In this document: piece by piece, positions 35,004 to 44,900 of the stretch
Layout of the letters: every line of letters starts with the position of its first letter
Numbering within the stretch: the stretch's first letter is position 1
Assembly (NCBI GenBank): GCA_002929135.1
Contig: PESC01000004.1
Location: forward strand, 1 to 63,388
Direction: 5' to 3'
Length of the DNA stretch: 63,388 nt
Source: Methylomonas sp.
GTDB lineage: Bacteria; Pseudomonadota; Gammaproteobacteria; Methylococcales; Methylomonadaceae
Translations under genes and position numbers: made by a program
The notes under the pieces: model-generated
The model's database searches: none
Told to the model about the DNA's origin: nothing
Seen by the model: only the letters and a program-made list of their open reading frames with translations

Positions 35004-36746
35004 ATGACTGACTTCTTGCAACCCTACCGCCTCAGCTACACCCCGCTGTCGCCCATCCACATCGGCACCGGCGACAGCTACGACCCCACCCACTACGTCA
35101 TCGACGACGGCACCCTGTACGAATTCGACAGCGGCGGTGCGCTGGCGGCCCTGACCGAAACCGACCGCAATGAGCTGAACAAGATCGTCAACGCCAAAGC
35201 CAGCGAAGACATGCTGAAAGCCGTGCAGAAGTTTTTCTACGAACGCCGCGAAGCCCTCAAACCCTGGGCCATCAATGCGCTACCGGTACTGGCTGGCGTG
35301 GCCAGTCTGTACGGCAAACGGGTTGGCCAGACCGCCAACCGCGAAGGTGGCGGTGGCCAGGTGCTGAACAAGCTGGAAATCGACCGCACCGCCTACAACC
35401 CGGTCAATCGACAGCCGGTGTTGTTCGGCTCGTCGATCAAGGGCGCGATACGGACGGCGTTGCTGAATCAAGTGAATGACAAACACCCCTTACTCAGACA
35501 GGACGCCGAAAAGTTTGTATTGGAAAACTTAGAACCTTGGGAGCGAAAACAGCGGGAACGCGAGCAAAAGAAAGTTTTCCCAAAACTCAATGAACACCTG
35601 TTTGAATTCAAGGCCGGTAAATTTGAACTTGATCCGATGCGATTGGTGCACATTGGGGATGCAGCCTGGAATAAACTCGACCCGCTACCCACCACGCAAG
35701 TGCTGGTTTCAGTAAATCGCAAAAAGGAATTGAAACGAGACAAGCATGGCAATGAGATATTCAGTCAAGCCGAGAAAAACGAAAATCTTTGTAAATTGCT
35801 CGAATCCATTCCGGCTTGGCGTTATCGGGCCTTTTTCGGTCAGCTGAATTTGCAAAACATGGCAGGTATAAAAAATAGCGAGAAGATACCGAGCGAGAGC
35901 CTGATTTTTAAAGTCGAGCAGATCGCCAAATATTGCAGTAAGCATTATTTGCCCATTTTAAAGGCCGAAATGAAAATCATGCGGGAGCGAGGCTTTCTTG
36001 ACAGCGAATGGGATAAAACCATTCAAGAGATACTTGGCAAAATGACCGAAAAGCTGTTGAGCGGACAAGCGTTTTTGCTTCGCGTGGGTCGTCATTCCGG
36101 CGCGGAAGCAGTCACGATAGAAGGTGTTCGGCATATCAAAATCATGAAAGGCAATCCCGAATATCAACCGCAAACCAAAACCCTCTGGCTGGCCGCCAAC
36201 GACCCCAAACAACGCAAAAACCTGCTCCCCTTCGGCTGGCTGCTGGTCGAAATCCATCCCGGCGAAGGCCCGATTGCAGACTGGCCGGAACTGGCGCAAC
36301 TGTGCCAAAGCCAGCAAACCCAGGCGCGACAATGGGCAGAACGACACGCCTGTCAGCAAGCCGAACTGGCCACCCAGCGCCTGGAAGCAGAACAACGCCG
36401 AGCGCAAGAAGAAAGCGAGCGCCAACAGCGCCTGGAACGCGAACAGGCCGAAGAACAGACCAGGCAGGCCAAGCAACAAGCCGACCAACAACGCCGCGCC
36501 AGCATGACGCCCGAGCAACTGCAAATCGAAACCCTGCGCCAATTGCTTCAACAAAAACAGGCCGGCAAGATACGCGAACAAATCGGCGGTCCGCTGTATG
36601 GCGAGTTGAAGAAATTGATCGATCAAACCGGCGACTGGTCCTCGGAAACCAAAGCCGAACTGCTGGAACTGGGCAAGGCGATACTGGCTTTCATCGATGC
36701 CAGCGGCAACAGGAAAGCCAAGGAGCTACTGCGAACCTTGCAATAG
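35004..36746 (+). CDS. csm5: Type III-A RAMP Csm5 with C-terminal coiled-coil extension
   Basis: 580 residues. The Csm5 core has LSPIHIGTGDSYDPTHYVID at the start, VLFGSSIKGAIRTALLNQV in the first half, and FLLRVGRHSGAEAVTIEG later. After about residue 430 comes a Gln/Glu/Arg-rich stretch predicted to be a long coiled coil, then a small helical end (TPEQLQIETLRQLL to LLRTLQ). Common Csm5 proteins end near 350-400 residues, so the last 150 or so are an addition. Csm5 sits at the 3' end of crRNA and helps its maturation. Confidence 0.9.
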   Translation: MTDFLQPYRLSYTPLSPIHIGTGDSYDPTHYVIDDGTLYEFDSGGALAALTETDRNELNKIVNAKASEDMLKAVQKFFYERREALKPWAINALPVLAGVASLYGKRVGQTANREGGGGQVLNKLEIDRTAYNPVNRQPVLFGSSIKGAIRTALLNQVNDKHPLLRQDAEKFVLENLEPWERKQREREQKKVFPKLNEHLFEFKAGKFELDPMRLVHIGDAAWNKLDPLPTTQVLVSVNRKKELKRDKHGNEIFSQAEKNENLCKLLESIPAWRYRAFFGQLNLQNMAGIKNSEKIPSESLIFKVEQIAKYCSKHYLPILKAEMKIMRERGFLDSEWDKTIQEILGKMTEKLLSGQAFLLRVGRHSGAEAVTIEGVRHIKIMKGNPEYQPQTKTLWLAANDPKQRKNLLPFGWLLVEIHPGEGPIADWPELAQLCQSQQTQARQWAERHACQQAELATQRLEAEQRRAQEESERQQRLEREQAEEQTRQAKQQADQQRRASMTPEQLQIETLRQLLQQKQAGKIREQIGGPLYGELKKLIDQTGDWSSETKAELLELGKAILAFIDASGNRKAKELLRTLQ

Positions 36747-36759
36747 AAAATAACCAGTC

Positions 36760-36876
36760 CTCGTTCCCACGCTCCGCGTGGGAATGCAGACGGGCGCCAA
36801 TGAAGGTAAGCCTGCGTAGCAAGCCCGGTACGCAGAGCGTACCGGGCTGCATTCCCACGCGGAGCGTGGGAACGAG
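36760..36876. repeat. Large inverted REP pair between csm5 and csm6
   Basis: Two REP units face each other with arms of about 30 bp that are nearly perfect inverted copies (CTCGTTCCCACGCTCCGCG at one end and CGCGGAGCGTGGGAACGAG at the other). An inner palindrome, GGTACGC-AGA-GCGTACC, lies between them. In RNA the whole would be a long hairpin in the 253-bp csm5-csm6 gap, where it could terminate or stabilise the transcript. Confidence 0.85.
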
Positions 36877-36999
36877 GAAAAAACCAGCAACCTACTCGCA
36901 CGAACACTACATGCCATTCACTATCTCAACCAATCATGAGCACCTATACGCTTGGCATCGCGACTGGCCTTGCTCCTGTACACAAACGCGGAATAACCC

Positions 37000-38328
37000 A
37001 TGACCCAAATCCTCATCTGCACCGTCGGCGGCAGCCACCAGCCCATCGTCAGCGCCATCAACGACATGCGCCCCGATTACGTGGTGTTCGTTTGCACTGA
37101 TAAAGACCCGGCCACCGGCCAGCCGGGTTCAGTCATTCAGATCCAAGGCAAGGGCAATTGCATCAAGGCGCAGCCCAAAGACGACAAGCCCAGCCTGCCC
37201 AACATTCCGACCCAGACCGGTCTGGCTGACAATCAGCATGACGTCGTACTGACGCTGTCCGACCATCTCGACCGCATCTATCTCGATTGCGTGGCGGCCA
37301 TCGATGACGTCGGCCAGCGCTTTCCCGGCGCCCGCATCGTCGCCGACTACACCGGCGGCACCAAATCGATGAGTGCCGGACTGACGATGGCGGCTGTAGA
37401 AAGGCCGGACATCGAGCTGCAACTGGTCACCGGCAGCCGCGCCGATTTGCTCAAGGTGCGGGATGGCTCGCAATTTGCCGACCAGGCCGATTGCGAACGT
37501 ATTCGTTACCAGCGCCTGACCGACCCGTACCGGCGCGCCTGGAACCGCTACGCCTACAGCGAAGCCGTGGCCGGACTGGCCGATTTTCGGCCACCCAAAG
37601 GTATGCGCGACCACTACGCCCGCTTTCGCGACCTCAGCCGCGCCTTTGCCGAGTGGGACAACTTCAACCACCGTCAGGCCCTGAGCATTCTGCAACCCTA
37701 CGCGCCCAAACTGCCGGACGCGATGAAAACCCACATCGGCATCGCCTTACGCCTCAACGACGACGACCCGGCTAAGCGCGACGCCGCCCGTCTGTTCGAC
37801 CTCTACCGCAATGCCGAACGCCGCGCCACCCAGGGCCGTTACGACGACGCCGTCGCCCGCATCTACCGCCTGATCGAATGGAGCGCACAATGGTTGCTGC
37901 AAACCCAGGCAGGCATCGACACCAGCAACGTAGCGCCCGAGCAAATACCCGACGGCCTGACCTTGACCCAACACCGCGACGGCCCATGGCAGGCCGGTCT
38001 GTTCAATGCCTGGCAACTGGTCAAACACAAAACCGACGGCGCTGCCGCCCGCTTCATTGCCGAACAAGAAAACACCCTGCTCAACCACCTCAAGACACGC
38101 AACGGCTCGATATTGGCGCATGGCTTTGCCCCCATCGACGCCCTGGCATGGCAACCGATGCACACCTGGCTGGAGCAACAATTTTTGCCAATGCTGTTGC
38201 AGGAAACCGCCAGTGTCGGCATCAAAGCCCTGCCGCCGCAATTGCCTCAAACTGACAGCGAAGCGGGTGTAACGACACCCCACACCCCCGCCCAACCCGA
38301 CACGCAAATCCAAGGAAAACGGCAATGA
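37000..38328 (+). CDS. csm6: Csm6-type CARF-HEPN ribonuclease (TIGR02710-like)
   Basis: 442 residues. The N-terminal CARF domain starts ILICTVGGSHQPIVSAI and has the ligand loop DYTGGTKSMSAGL (about 116-128). The C-terminal HEPN domain has Arg367-NGSILA-His374, an intact RX6H RNase motif. On binding cyclic oligoadenylate such proteins degrade RNA broadly. The tail after about 415 is low complexity. It follows a 253-bp gap with a REP hairpin and overlaps cas6 by 4 bp (ATGA). Confidence 0.92.
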   Translation: MTQILICTVGGSHQPIVSAINDMRPDYVVFVCTDKDPATGQPGSVIQIQGKGNCIKAQPKDDKPSLPNIPTQTGLADNQHDVVLTLSDHLDRIYLDCVAAIDDVGQRFPGARIVADYTGGTKSMSAGLTMAAVERPDIELQLVTGSRADLLKVRDGSQFADQADCERIRYQRLTDPYRRAWNRYAYSEAVAGLADFRPPKGMRDHYARFRDLSRAFAEWDNFNHRQALSILQPYAPKLPDAMKTHIGIALRLNDDDPAKRDAARLFDLYRNAERRATQGRYDDAVARIYRLIEWSAQWLLQTQAGIDTSNVAPEQIPDGLTLTQHRDGPWQAGLFNAWQLVKHKTDGAAARFIAEQENTLLNHLKTRNGSILAHGFAPIDALAWQPMHTWLEQQFLPMLLQETASVGIKALPPQLPQTDSEAGVTTPHTPAQPDTQIQGKRQ

Positions 38329-39278
38329 ACCCGCTCCCTGCCCACCGTTACCAACTCAACTGCCGGGTACTGCAAACCCTCAACCTCAACCTATATTCCG
38401 GCTCCATGCTGCGCGGTGCCTTTGGCCGCGCCCTGCGCAAAACCGTTTGCGTAACGCGCGGCGACGACTGCAAAACCTGTTTGCTGTACCGGCAATGCGT
38501 CTACCCCAAAATTTTCGAAACCCCGCCACCACCCACCAGCCAGTTTCAACACTTCAGCGAAATACCCAACGCCTTCGTCATCGAACCCCCACCGATGGGA
38601 CGCCAACAACTGCAACCCGGCGACCACTTCAGCTTCAACCTGGTATTGATAGGCCGCGCGATAACCGACCTGCCTTTCGTCATCCACGCCTGGCAAATGG
38701 CCCTGAAAGCCGGTCTAGGTGCCGCACACGCCCAAGCCGAATTGACCAACGTGGTTTTCGAACCCGGCCAGCCGGTCGAACAAATCCTCTACACCCCAGC
38801 GGCTGACAACCGCCTGCTGCCCACACCGGCATTCGCACCACAACCCCTGCCAGCCACCGACAGCCTCAGCCTGCACCTGCAAACCCCGTTGTGCATCAAA
38901 CACCAGGGCAAAGTGCTGTCCAGCGCTCTGCGCGGCAAAGACTTCCTGCTGGCCCTGGTACGACGCCATTACCTGCTTCAGGAATTTCACACCGCCGATT
39001 ACCAGCCGCCCGACTTCAAAACCCTGGCAGCCCAGGCCGAAGCCATCACCGCCAGCCACCAACTCACCTGGAGCCAATGGGAGCGCTACTCGCACCGCCA
39101 ACAGCAAAAAATGACCTTTGGCGGCGTCATCGGCAGCCTGCACCTGCGCGGCCACCTCGCCCCCTTCCTGCCCCTGCTGCAACAAGGCCAATGGCTGCAC
39201 GTCGGCAACAAAACCACCTTCGGCATGGGCCGCTACAGCCTGCTGCCGCAGCCTGAAACAGCCGAAGCGGGCTGCTGA
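38325..39278 (+). CDS. cas6: CRISPR RNA endonuclease Cas6
   Basis: 317 residues of the Cas6 RAMP family with the extended N-terminus seen beside type III systems: YSGSMLRGAFGRALRKTVC, then a four-Cys cluster (CVTRGDDCKTCLLYRQC) that may bind zinc. It ends with the glycine-rich Cas6 loop HVGNKTTFGMGRYSL. It would cut the repeat RNA 8 nt before the spacer, leaving the tag ATTAAGAC. It is the only processing nuclease seen in the locus. Confidence 0.9.
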   Translation: MNPLPAHRYQLNCRVLQTLNLNLYSGSMLRGAFGRALRKTVCVTRGDDCKTCLLYRQCVYPKIFETPPPPTSQFQHFSEIPNAFVIEPPPMGRQQLQPGDHFSFNLVLIGRAITDLPFVIHAWQMALKAGLGAAHAQAELTNVVFEPGQPVEQILYTPAADNRLLPTPAFAPQPLPATDSLSLHLQTPLCIKHQGKVLSSALRGKDFLLALVRRHYLLQEFHTADYQPPDFKTLAAQAEAITASHQLTWSQWERYSHRQQQKMTFGGVIGSLHLRGHLAPFLPLLQQGQWLHVGNKTTFGMGRYSLLPQPETAEAGC

Positions 39279-39312
39279 GGGCAGCACCAAATGGCCAGCG
39301 CCCCCGCCTTCC

Positions 39313-39359
39313 GCTCCCACGCAGAGCGTTCTCGTTCCCACGCGGAGCGTGGGAACGAG
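39313..39359. repeat. REP palindrome between cas6 and the Card1-like gene
   Basis: CTCGTTCCCACGC-GGA-GCGTGGGAACGAG is a perfect palindrome with 13-bp arms at 39331-39359, preceded by a half copy (GCTCCCACGCAGAGCG). Confidence 0.85.
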
Positions 39360-39406
39360 GGCACAAGAAAAACCAGCAAAAACCCACAACCCACCCGAGA
39401 CCCACC

Positions 39407-40612
39407 ATGTCAACACCCGACATACACCTGCTGATTGTCACCGGCCAGGCCCAGGCCAACCTCATACCCGTGATGCAGCTCAAGCCGCACATCATCGCCC
39501 TGGCCATATCCCAAGCCATGAAAACCAACGCCGAGCAATTCATCAAACTCCTCACCCGCCTGGCCGGATACAGCGAGGAAAACATTGTGCAATATCACAA
39601 CGTACCCGACGTTGGCCTGGACGCCATCAAAGACCGCGCCCTGGAAATTGAAGACCACCTCAACCAGCGATTTCCCGAACACCCCATCGTCTATCACGCC
39701 ACCGGCGGCACCAAATTGATTGCTCTGGGGTTTTACGACGTCTTTCACCGCCCGCCCAACCGCGTGGTCTACACCGACACCGCCCACGGCCAGATCGAAA
39801 TCCTCTACCCGGCAAAAAGCCCGTCCATTGCCATTGACAAAGTGCTGACGCTGGAAAGCTACCTGCTATCGATGGACAAACAAATGCGCAAAAGCGCAGA
39901 CGACACCTGGCAAACCAACGCCCGCCAGCGGAGAAAGCTGAGCATCTGGCTGGCGCAAAATACCAAACAACTGCAAAGCTACTGGCGCGTCATCAACACA
40001 CTGGCGCATAACGCCCTGGCCCAACCCCAACGCGGCCAGCCGCCTGCACTGGCCCAACCCCTGCAAACCTTTGAGACCGGCAAAGCCCCGTTCCGCCCAT
40101 GGCAAACCGCACTGGCAAAATGCAGCCAGGCCGGACTGTGCGGCTGGGACAGCAAAACCCCGCACCACCTGTATTTCAAAAGCGCCGACGCCGCCCAATA
40201 CCTCAGCGGCGGCTGGCTGGAAGAATACGTCTGGCTCACCGCCAGCGAACTGGGCTGCGATGAAGTACACGCCAACGTCTTCTTCACCGAAACCGGCAAC
40301 CCCAAAGACGACATCCGCAACGAAATGGACTGCCTGATCCTGCACAACAACCGCCTGCTGATGATCGAATGCAAAACCGGTGCATTCAAAGCGGACGATC
40401 CCAAAAGCGACGGCATTTTGTATAAACTGCACACGCTGGAAAACCGCACCGGCGGCTTGTTTGGCGACGCCTGGCTGGTTTCTGCCAGAACACTGGACGA
40501 CGCCACCCAAAACCGGGCACATGAATACAAAATCAAAATCATTCAAGGAGGCAACATCAAACAACTCAAAAACCAGCTTCAAAACTGGATGAATGGCGGT
40601 TCAGCACCATGA
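39407..40612 (+). CDS. Card1/Can2-type CARF nuclease (DUF1887)
   Basis: 401 residues. The N-terminal CARF domain carries the ligand loop YHATGGTKLIALGFYDV (about 96-112). The C-terminal PD-(D/E)xK nuclease has GGWLEEYVW, then Asp308 in NEMDCLIL and Glu321-Cys-Lys323 in LLMIECKTG, so the active site looks complete. Characterised relatives (Card1, Can2) cut ssDNA or supercoiled DNA and RNA when bound to cyclic tetra-adenylate. It is the last gene before the array and lies 65 bp from the first repeat. Confidence 0.9.
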   Translation: MSTPDIHLLIVTGQAQANLIPVMQLKPHIIALAISQAMKTNAEQFIKLLTRLAGYSEENIVQYHNVPDVGLDAIKDRALEIEDHLNQRFPEHPIVYHATGGTKLIALGFYDVFHRPPNRVVYTDTAHGQIEILYPAKSPSIAIDKVLTLESYLLSMDKQMRKSADDTWQTNARQRRKLSIWLAQNTKQLQSYWRVINTLAHNALAQPQRGQPPALAQPLQTFETGKAPFRPWQTALAKCSQAGLCGWDSKTPHHLYFKSADAAQYLSGGWLEEYVWLTASELGCDEVHANVFFTETGNPKDDIRNEMDCLILHNNRLLMIECKTGAFKADDPKSDGILYKLHTLENRTGGLFGDAWLVSARTLDDATQNRAHEYKIKIIQGGNIKQLKNQLQNWMNGGSAP

Positions 40613-40677
40613 ACACAGCAACCGTTGTCAACCACCCGTATAACCCATTGATAAATCGCAATTACTGGCCACGAGCG
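40613..40677 (+). promoter_or_regulatory. Very short CRISPR leader
   Basis: Only 65 bp separate the last cas gene from the first repeat. The stretch is moderately AT-rich (CCCATTGATAAATCGCAATTA) with no clear promoter. The array may be transcribed by read-through from the operon. Confidence 0.5.
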
Positions 40678-41964
40678 ATTGAATTACAGCCCTGTTTACG
40701 AAGGGATTAAGACATCATCCAGGAACAGGCGAGGCCGCAGCTTGGATTGAATTACAGCCCTGTTTACGAAGGGATTAAGACTCAAGTCCTGACTGCGGTA
40801 GGCTTGAGTTTTTATTGAATTACAGCCCTGTTTACGAAGGGATTAAGACGCAAGTCAAACAGGCATCAGAACGGCAATAGGTATTGAATTACAGCCCTGT
40901 TTACGAAGGGATTAAGACTAATTTCGCCGGTTTCTTCGTTTTTGGTTTCTCTATTGAATTACAGCCCTGTTTACGAAGGGATTAAGACATATGACGCGGC
41001 CAACGTCGGCAGAAAAAGGGTATTGAATTACAGCCCTGTTTACGAAGGGATTAAGACGTAGTCTTTGGGCATTATTTCGCTACCTCTATTGATTGAATTA
41101 CAGCCCTGTTTACGAAGGGATTAAGACCGAAATTCGGGTGCTGATTGATGATACGCGACCATTGAATTACAGCCCTGTTTACGAAGGGATTAAGACCCGG
41201 TTGGGGTAGGCACCTGCAAGGTATTTCTGGATTGAATTACAGCCCTGTTTACGAAGGGATTAAGACATATACTGGATGACGTCCCAAATCATTTCGCGGA
41301 ATTGAATTACAGCCCTGTTTACGAAGGGATTAAGACCGGCTACGCGGTTGCCAATACGCTTGTGCTCAGATTGAATTACAGCCCTGTTTACGAAGGGATT
41401 AAGACTGATACGCCGAATCGTGATCCGGGTGCAAGCTCAATTGAATTACAGCCCTGTTTACGAAGGGATTAAGACGCGGCGGACATGGGCTAATGTGTTG
41501 AACATGGTTGATTGAATTACAGCCCTGTTTACGAAGGGATTAAGACTCCCACCGGAACTTTAAGGCAACGGCCTCAACTATTGAATTACAGCCCTGTTTA
41601 CGAAGGGATTAAGACGATTTCAGCGCGTTTACCGCGCGATCTACCAGGTATTGAATTACAGCCCTGTTTACGAAGGGATTAAGACTTAACAGCAAATCCA
41701 CAGTCCATCAGTTCTTGTATTGAATTACAGCCCTGTTTACGAAGGGATTAAGACTCAAAATGCCTTGGGTGAAAGCATAAACCGTTTTATTGAATTACAG
41801 CCCTGTTTACGAAGGGATTAAGACCCAGAGCTAACTGTCCAAATGCCAGTTTCTCGTGATTGAATTACAGCCCTGTTTACGAAGGGATTAAGACTTTCCA
41901 CATAGAACATAGAGATAGTCTTATTTATATTGAATTACAGCCCTGTTTACGAAGGGATTAAGAC
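40678..41964 (+). CRISPR. CRISPR array, 19 repeats and 18 spacers
   Basis: The 36-nt repeat begins ATTGAATTACAGCCC and ends GAAGGGATTAAGAC, with a CCCT/AGGG stem. Repeats start at 40678, 40746, 40814, 40883, 40953, 41022, 41092, 41161, 41231, 41301, 41370, 41440, 41511, 41580, 41650, 41719, 41789, 41859 and 41929. Spacers are 32-35 nt and all differ. No repeat was seen to vary, not even the last one. The repeat 3' end and the position after cas6 and Card1 suggest plus-strand transcription. The array ends 5 bp from the tpsA stop codon on the other strand. Confidence 0.98.
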
Positions 41965-41969
41965 TAAAA

Positions 41970-44900
41970 TTACTCGCCGAAACCTATCACCTCGACACTC
42001 AGAATGCCCATCATCGCCTTGCTGAGGGTGTTGGCGGCATCCTTGCCGACATCGGAACTGACCGAGGATTCTGCCATCTGGGTAACCCCTGCCGCCACGT
42101 TGCCAGCGCCGGTCAGACCTGCTGCCAGGCTGCCAGTCGGTGCTACCGGCACACCGGTGGCGGTGCCGCCGACCTGGATGTTGGCAGCACCCAGTACCGC
42201 TACCGCCGCAATGGTGACGTTGGTACCGGCAATACCGGCCTCACCGGCATCGACTACACCGCGCGGCGCGAACAGGAAGACGTCGCCCGGCGTCCGACCA
42301 ATCTGGCCGGCGGTACGGATACCACTACCGGAAACGATAGGCGGGAACTCGATGACCATATTGCCGTTCTCGTCGAAGCTGATTTTCGGCGGCGGCGCGG
42401 CAATTGCCGACTTGGCACCACGACCGGCGTCGATATTGCCCTCCGACGACCACACCAGGATGTCGCCGCTATCCAGTGCGAACACCCGCGACTGGTTGAC
42501 CATGAAGTCATCGCGAATCACCGCGTTGATGTCACCCTGGCGCTGCGCCACGATACCGAGTTGTGACGCGGGCTTGGCATCGGTGCCCACAGCCAGACCG
42601 GCGTTGACAAAACCACCCGGCACCAGCAGATTGATGGAACCATCGTCCAGCGTGTGTATCTTGCTGAAGAACAGGCTCAGGTCGCCACGCCAGGATTGTG
42701 CGGCAGCGATGTCTTTGCCATGAATGTCTTTAGTTGGAAACAGTGTCTCGATCGCGCGGTAGCCGCCTTCATTGGCCAGCGCACCGGAACCAGCTGCCGC
42801 CGAACCGGAGCGTTTGATCTCGTCCACGTAAACCTGAACGACCAATGCGTTCAACCGAGGCTGCAAGGTCAGGTAATCGTCTGACGCCAACTGTTTGAAC
42901 GCGGCAAACGCATCTTCGTCGCTCAGAACCGGATTACCGCTGCGGTCACGCATGAAGCCGGTAATCAGGCTACGCACCTGCGCGGCCATGTCCGAGTAGC
43001 GGGTATCACCGCCCAGATAGGCTTCGATGAAACCCGCATAAGCCGGTTGTCTGCCGTTCAAGCCCACCAGTGTCGAAACCGAGGCGCCGCTGTCGGGCAG
43101 GCCGGGGTTATTCAGATCGCCCGTGGTCGAAATACCCACCGATGCGCCCAAATCCAGATGACGACCGGTTTTTATCAGCAGATTGCCCGGCCCGGCGATG
43201 TTGATTTCATTGATATTGGGTATCAACTGGCCGTTCAGATCGCGCACGCTGGAAAAACGCAAATCACGACCCATGTCGAACACCGTGCTGTCGCCCAGGT
43301 TGTTATGCTGGATCAGCAACAGCGAATTGCGTAAATCCTGGCCGGTCTTGAACACCGCCTGCTTGGCCAGATTCAACTGCACATTGTCGATGTTGCCCGC
43401 ACTGGCAACGATACGCACCGGAACCGAATCGTTTATGCGCGTCGGCACCGCAGCCCTGGCGAACAGAGGATGACCGAACGGATTGATACGACTGACGGGA
43501 TCATCCATTTCATTACCCGCCACCGGTATTAGCGCTGAGGGCAACAAACTGCGGTCGGCATCCGACATCGCCAGACGCTTGGCCGCAGCCTCCGATCTGA
43601 AGTCCTGCGCCGCCAGCATGTTGAGATCGGCACGCGGTGCCGGGAACAGCACGATGTCGTCCGCCAGTATCACGCTACCGCCAAATGCCGTGGCATTCAG
43701 ACCAGCAGGATAGACTCTTGCCAGCGTGTTTTGCGCGGTATTTTGCGCACTGAGTGTCGTGGTAAAGCGACTTATATCGGCCGCCAAGCGAACATTCCCG
43801 GCCAGGGCACGGGCATCGATATGACTGGCGTCACCGTAGCTGAAGAAGTTGGTGTCGCCGCTGTGTAGAATCATTGGGTCACTGACAGCACCGATGTTGA
43901 CATCACGTCCGGCCAGCAGCGACATGCGGCTGTTGCCCATCAGCAGATGCGGGCCTGCAAGCGCACCGCTGCCGGTAATACTGCCAGCGGCTTCGATCCG
44001 GCCCTGGCCTTCACCCACGTAGAACACGCCACCCTGCACATCGCCACCCGCTCTCAGCGCCAGATTGCCGCTGGGCATGACCTCAAGCTGATTGGTCAGC
44101 AACGACAGGGTTTGTATATAGTTGACATCGGAGGTCAGTTGGCCGACCTGTTTGCCGCTGGTTGGCATGACCACGGTCAGATTATTGATGTTGCCAGCGG
44201 CTGCGATGTTGACGTTACCACCGCCGAACGAACCGACGTTCTGCTGGAAGCCGCCATTACCCATGCTGAAGCCCCAGGTCGTTGGAAAATTGAACGCACG
44301 AGCATCCAGTTTATAACCATCAACGATGCGTGTCTGCAAATGGGCAGGCAAGCTCGCAATATACGCCGCCAATTCGGCGGCATCGTCTTTGCGCACCAGC
44401 AAATCGGCTGCGACTGTTTCCAGATAAGCATCCACCGCCAGATAATCGCGGCTGTCCGGATCCTTGCCACCCTGCCGCACCATCCAGGCATTGATGAACT
44501 GATTGCTTTGTGCGCCCAAAATATTGCCACCGGCACGTATCGACAAGTCACCGCCGTCTATCGGGTAATCGGCCAGCGGCAGACTACCTATGGCCATGTG
44601 CAATTGCAACGCACCGTAAGGGTTTTGCGTGGTTGGCCGCCCGGCGCTATAGATGACCGAGGTCTGATCGGTCAATACCACATCACCAGCCGCTACCAGC
44701 GCCATGTCGCCAGTGCCGGTACGAATCTGCACATTGGAACCCAACGTCAGGTTACCGGATGATGCCGTCGCCGCCCAATCGGCAGCGGCCAGATCGGCAC
44801 CGGCCACCAGGCGGTACGACCACGACTCGCCGCCTTGCAGCATGTCGCTGAATCGCATGTCACCGAATACCGACGACACTACACCATCCTTGAAACCATC

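Noticed and set aside
40613-40677. tracrRNA-like or anti-repeat sequence near the array
   Set aside because: No anti-repeat was found in the leader, and type III systems with Cas6 do not need one.
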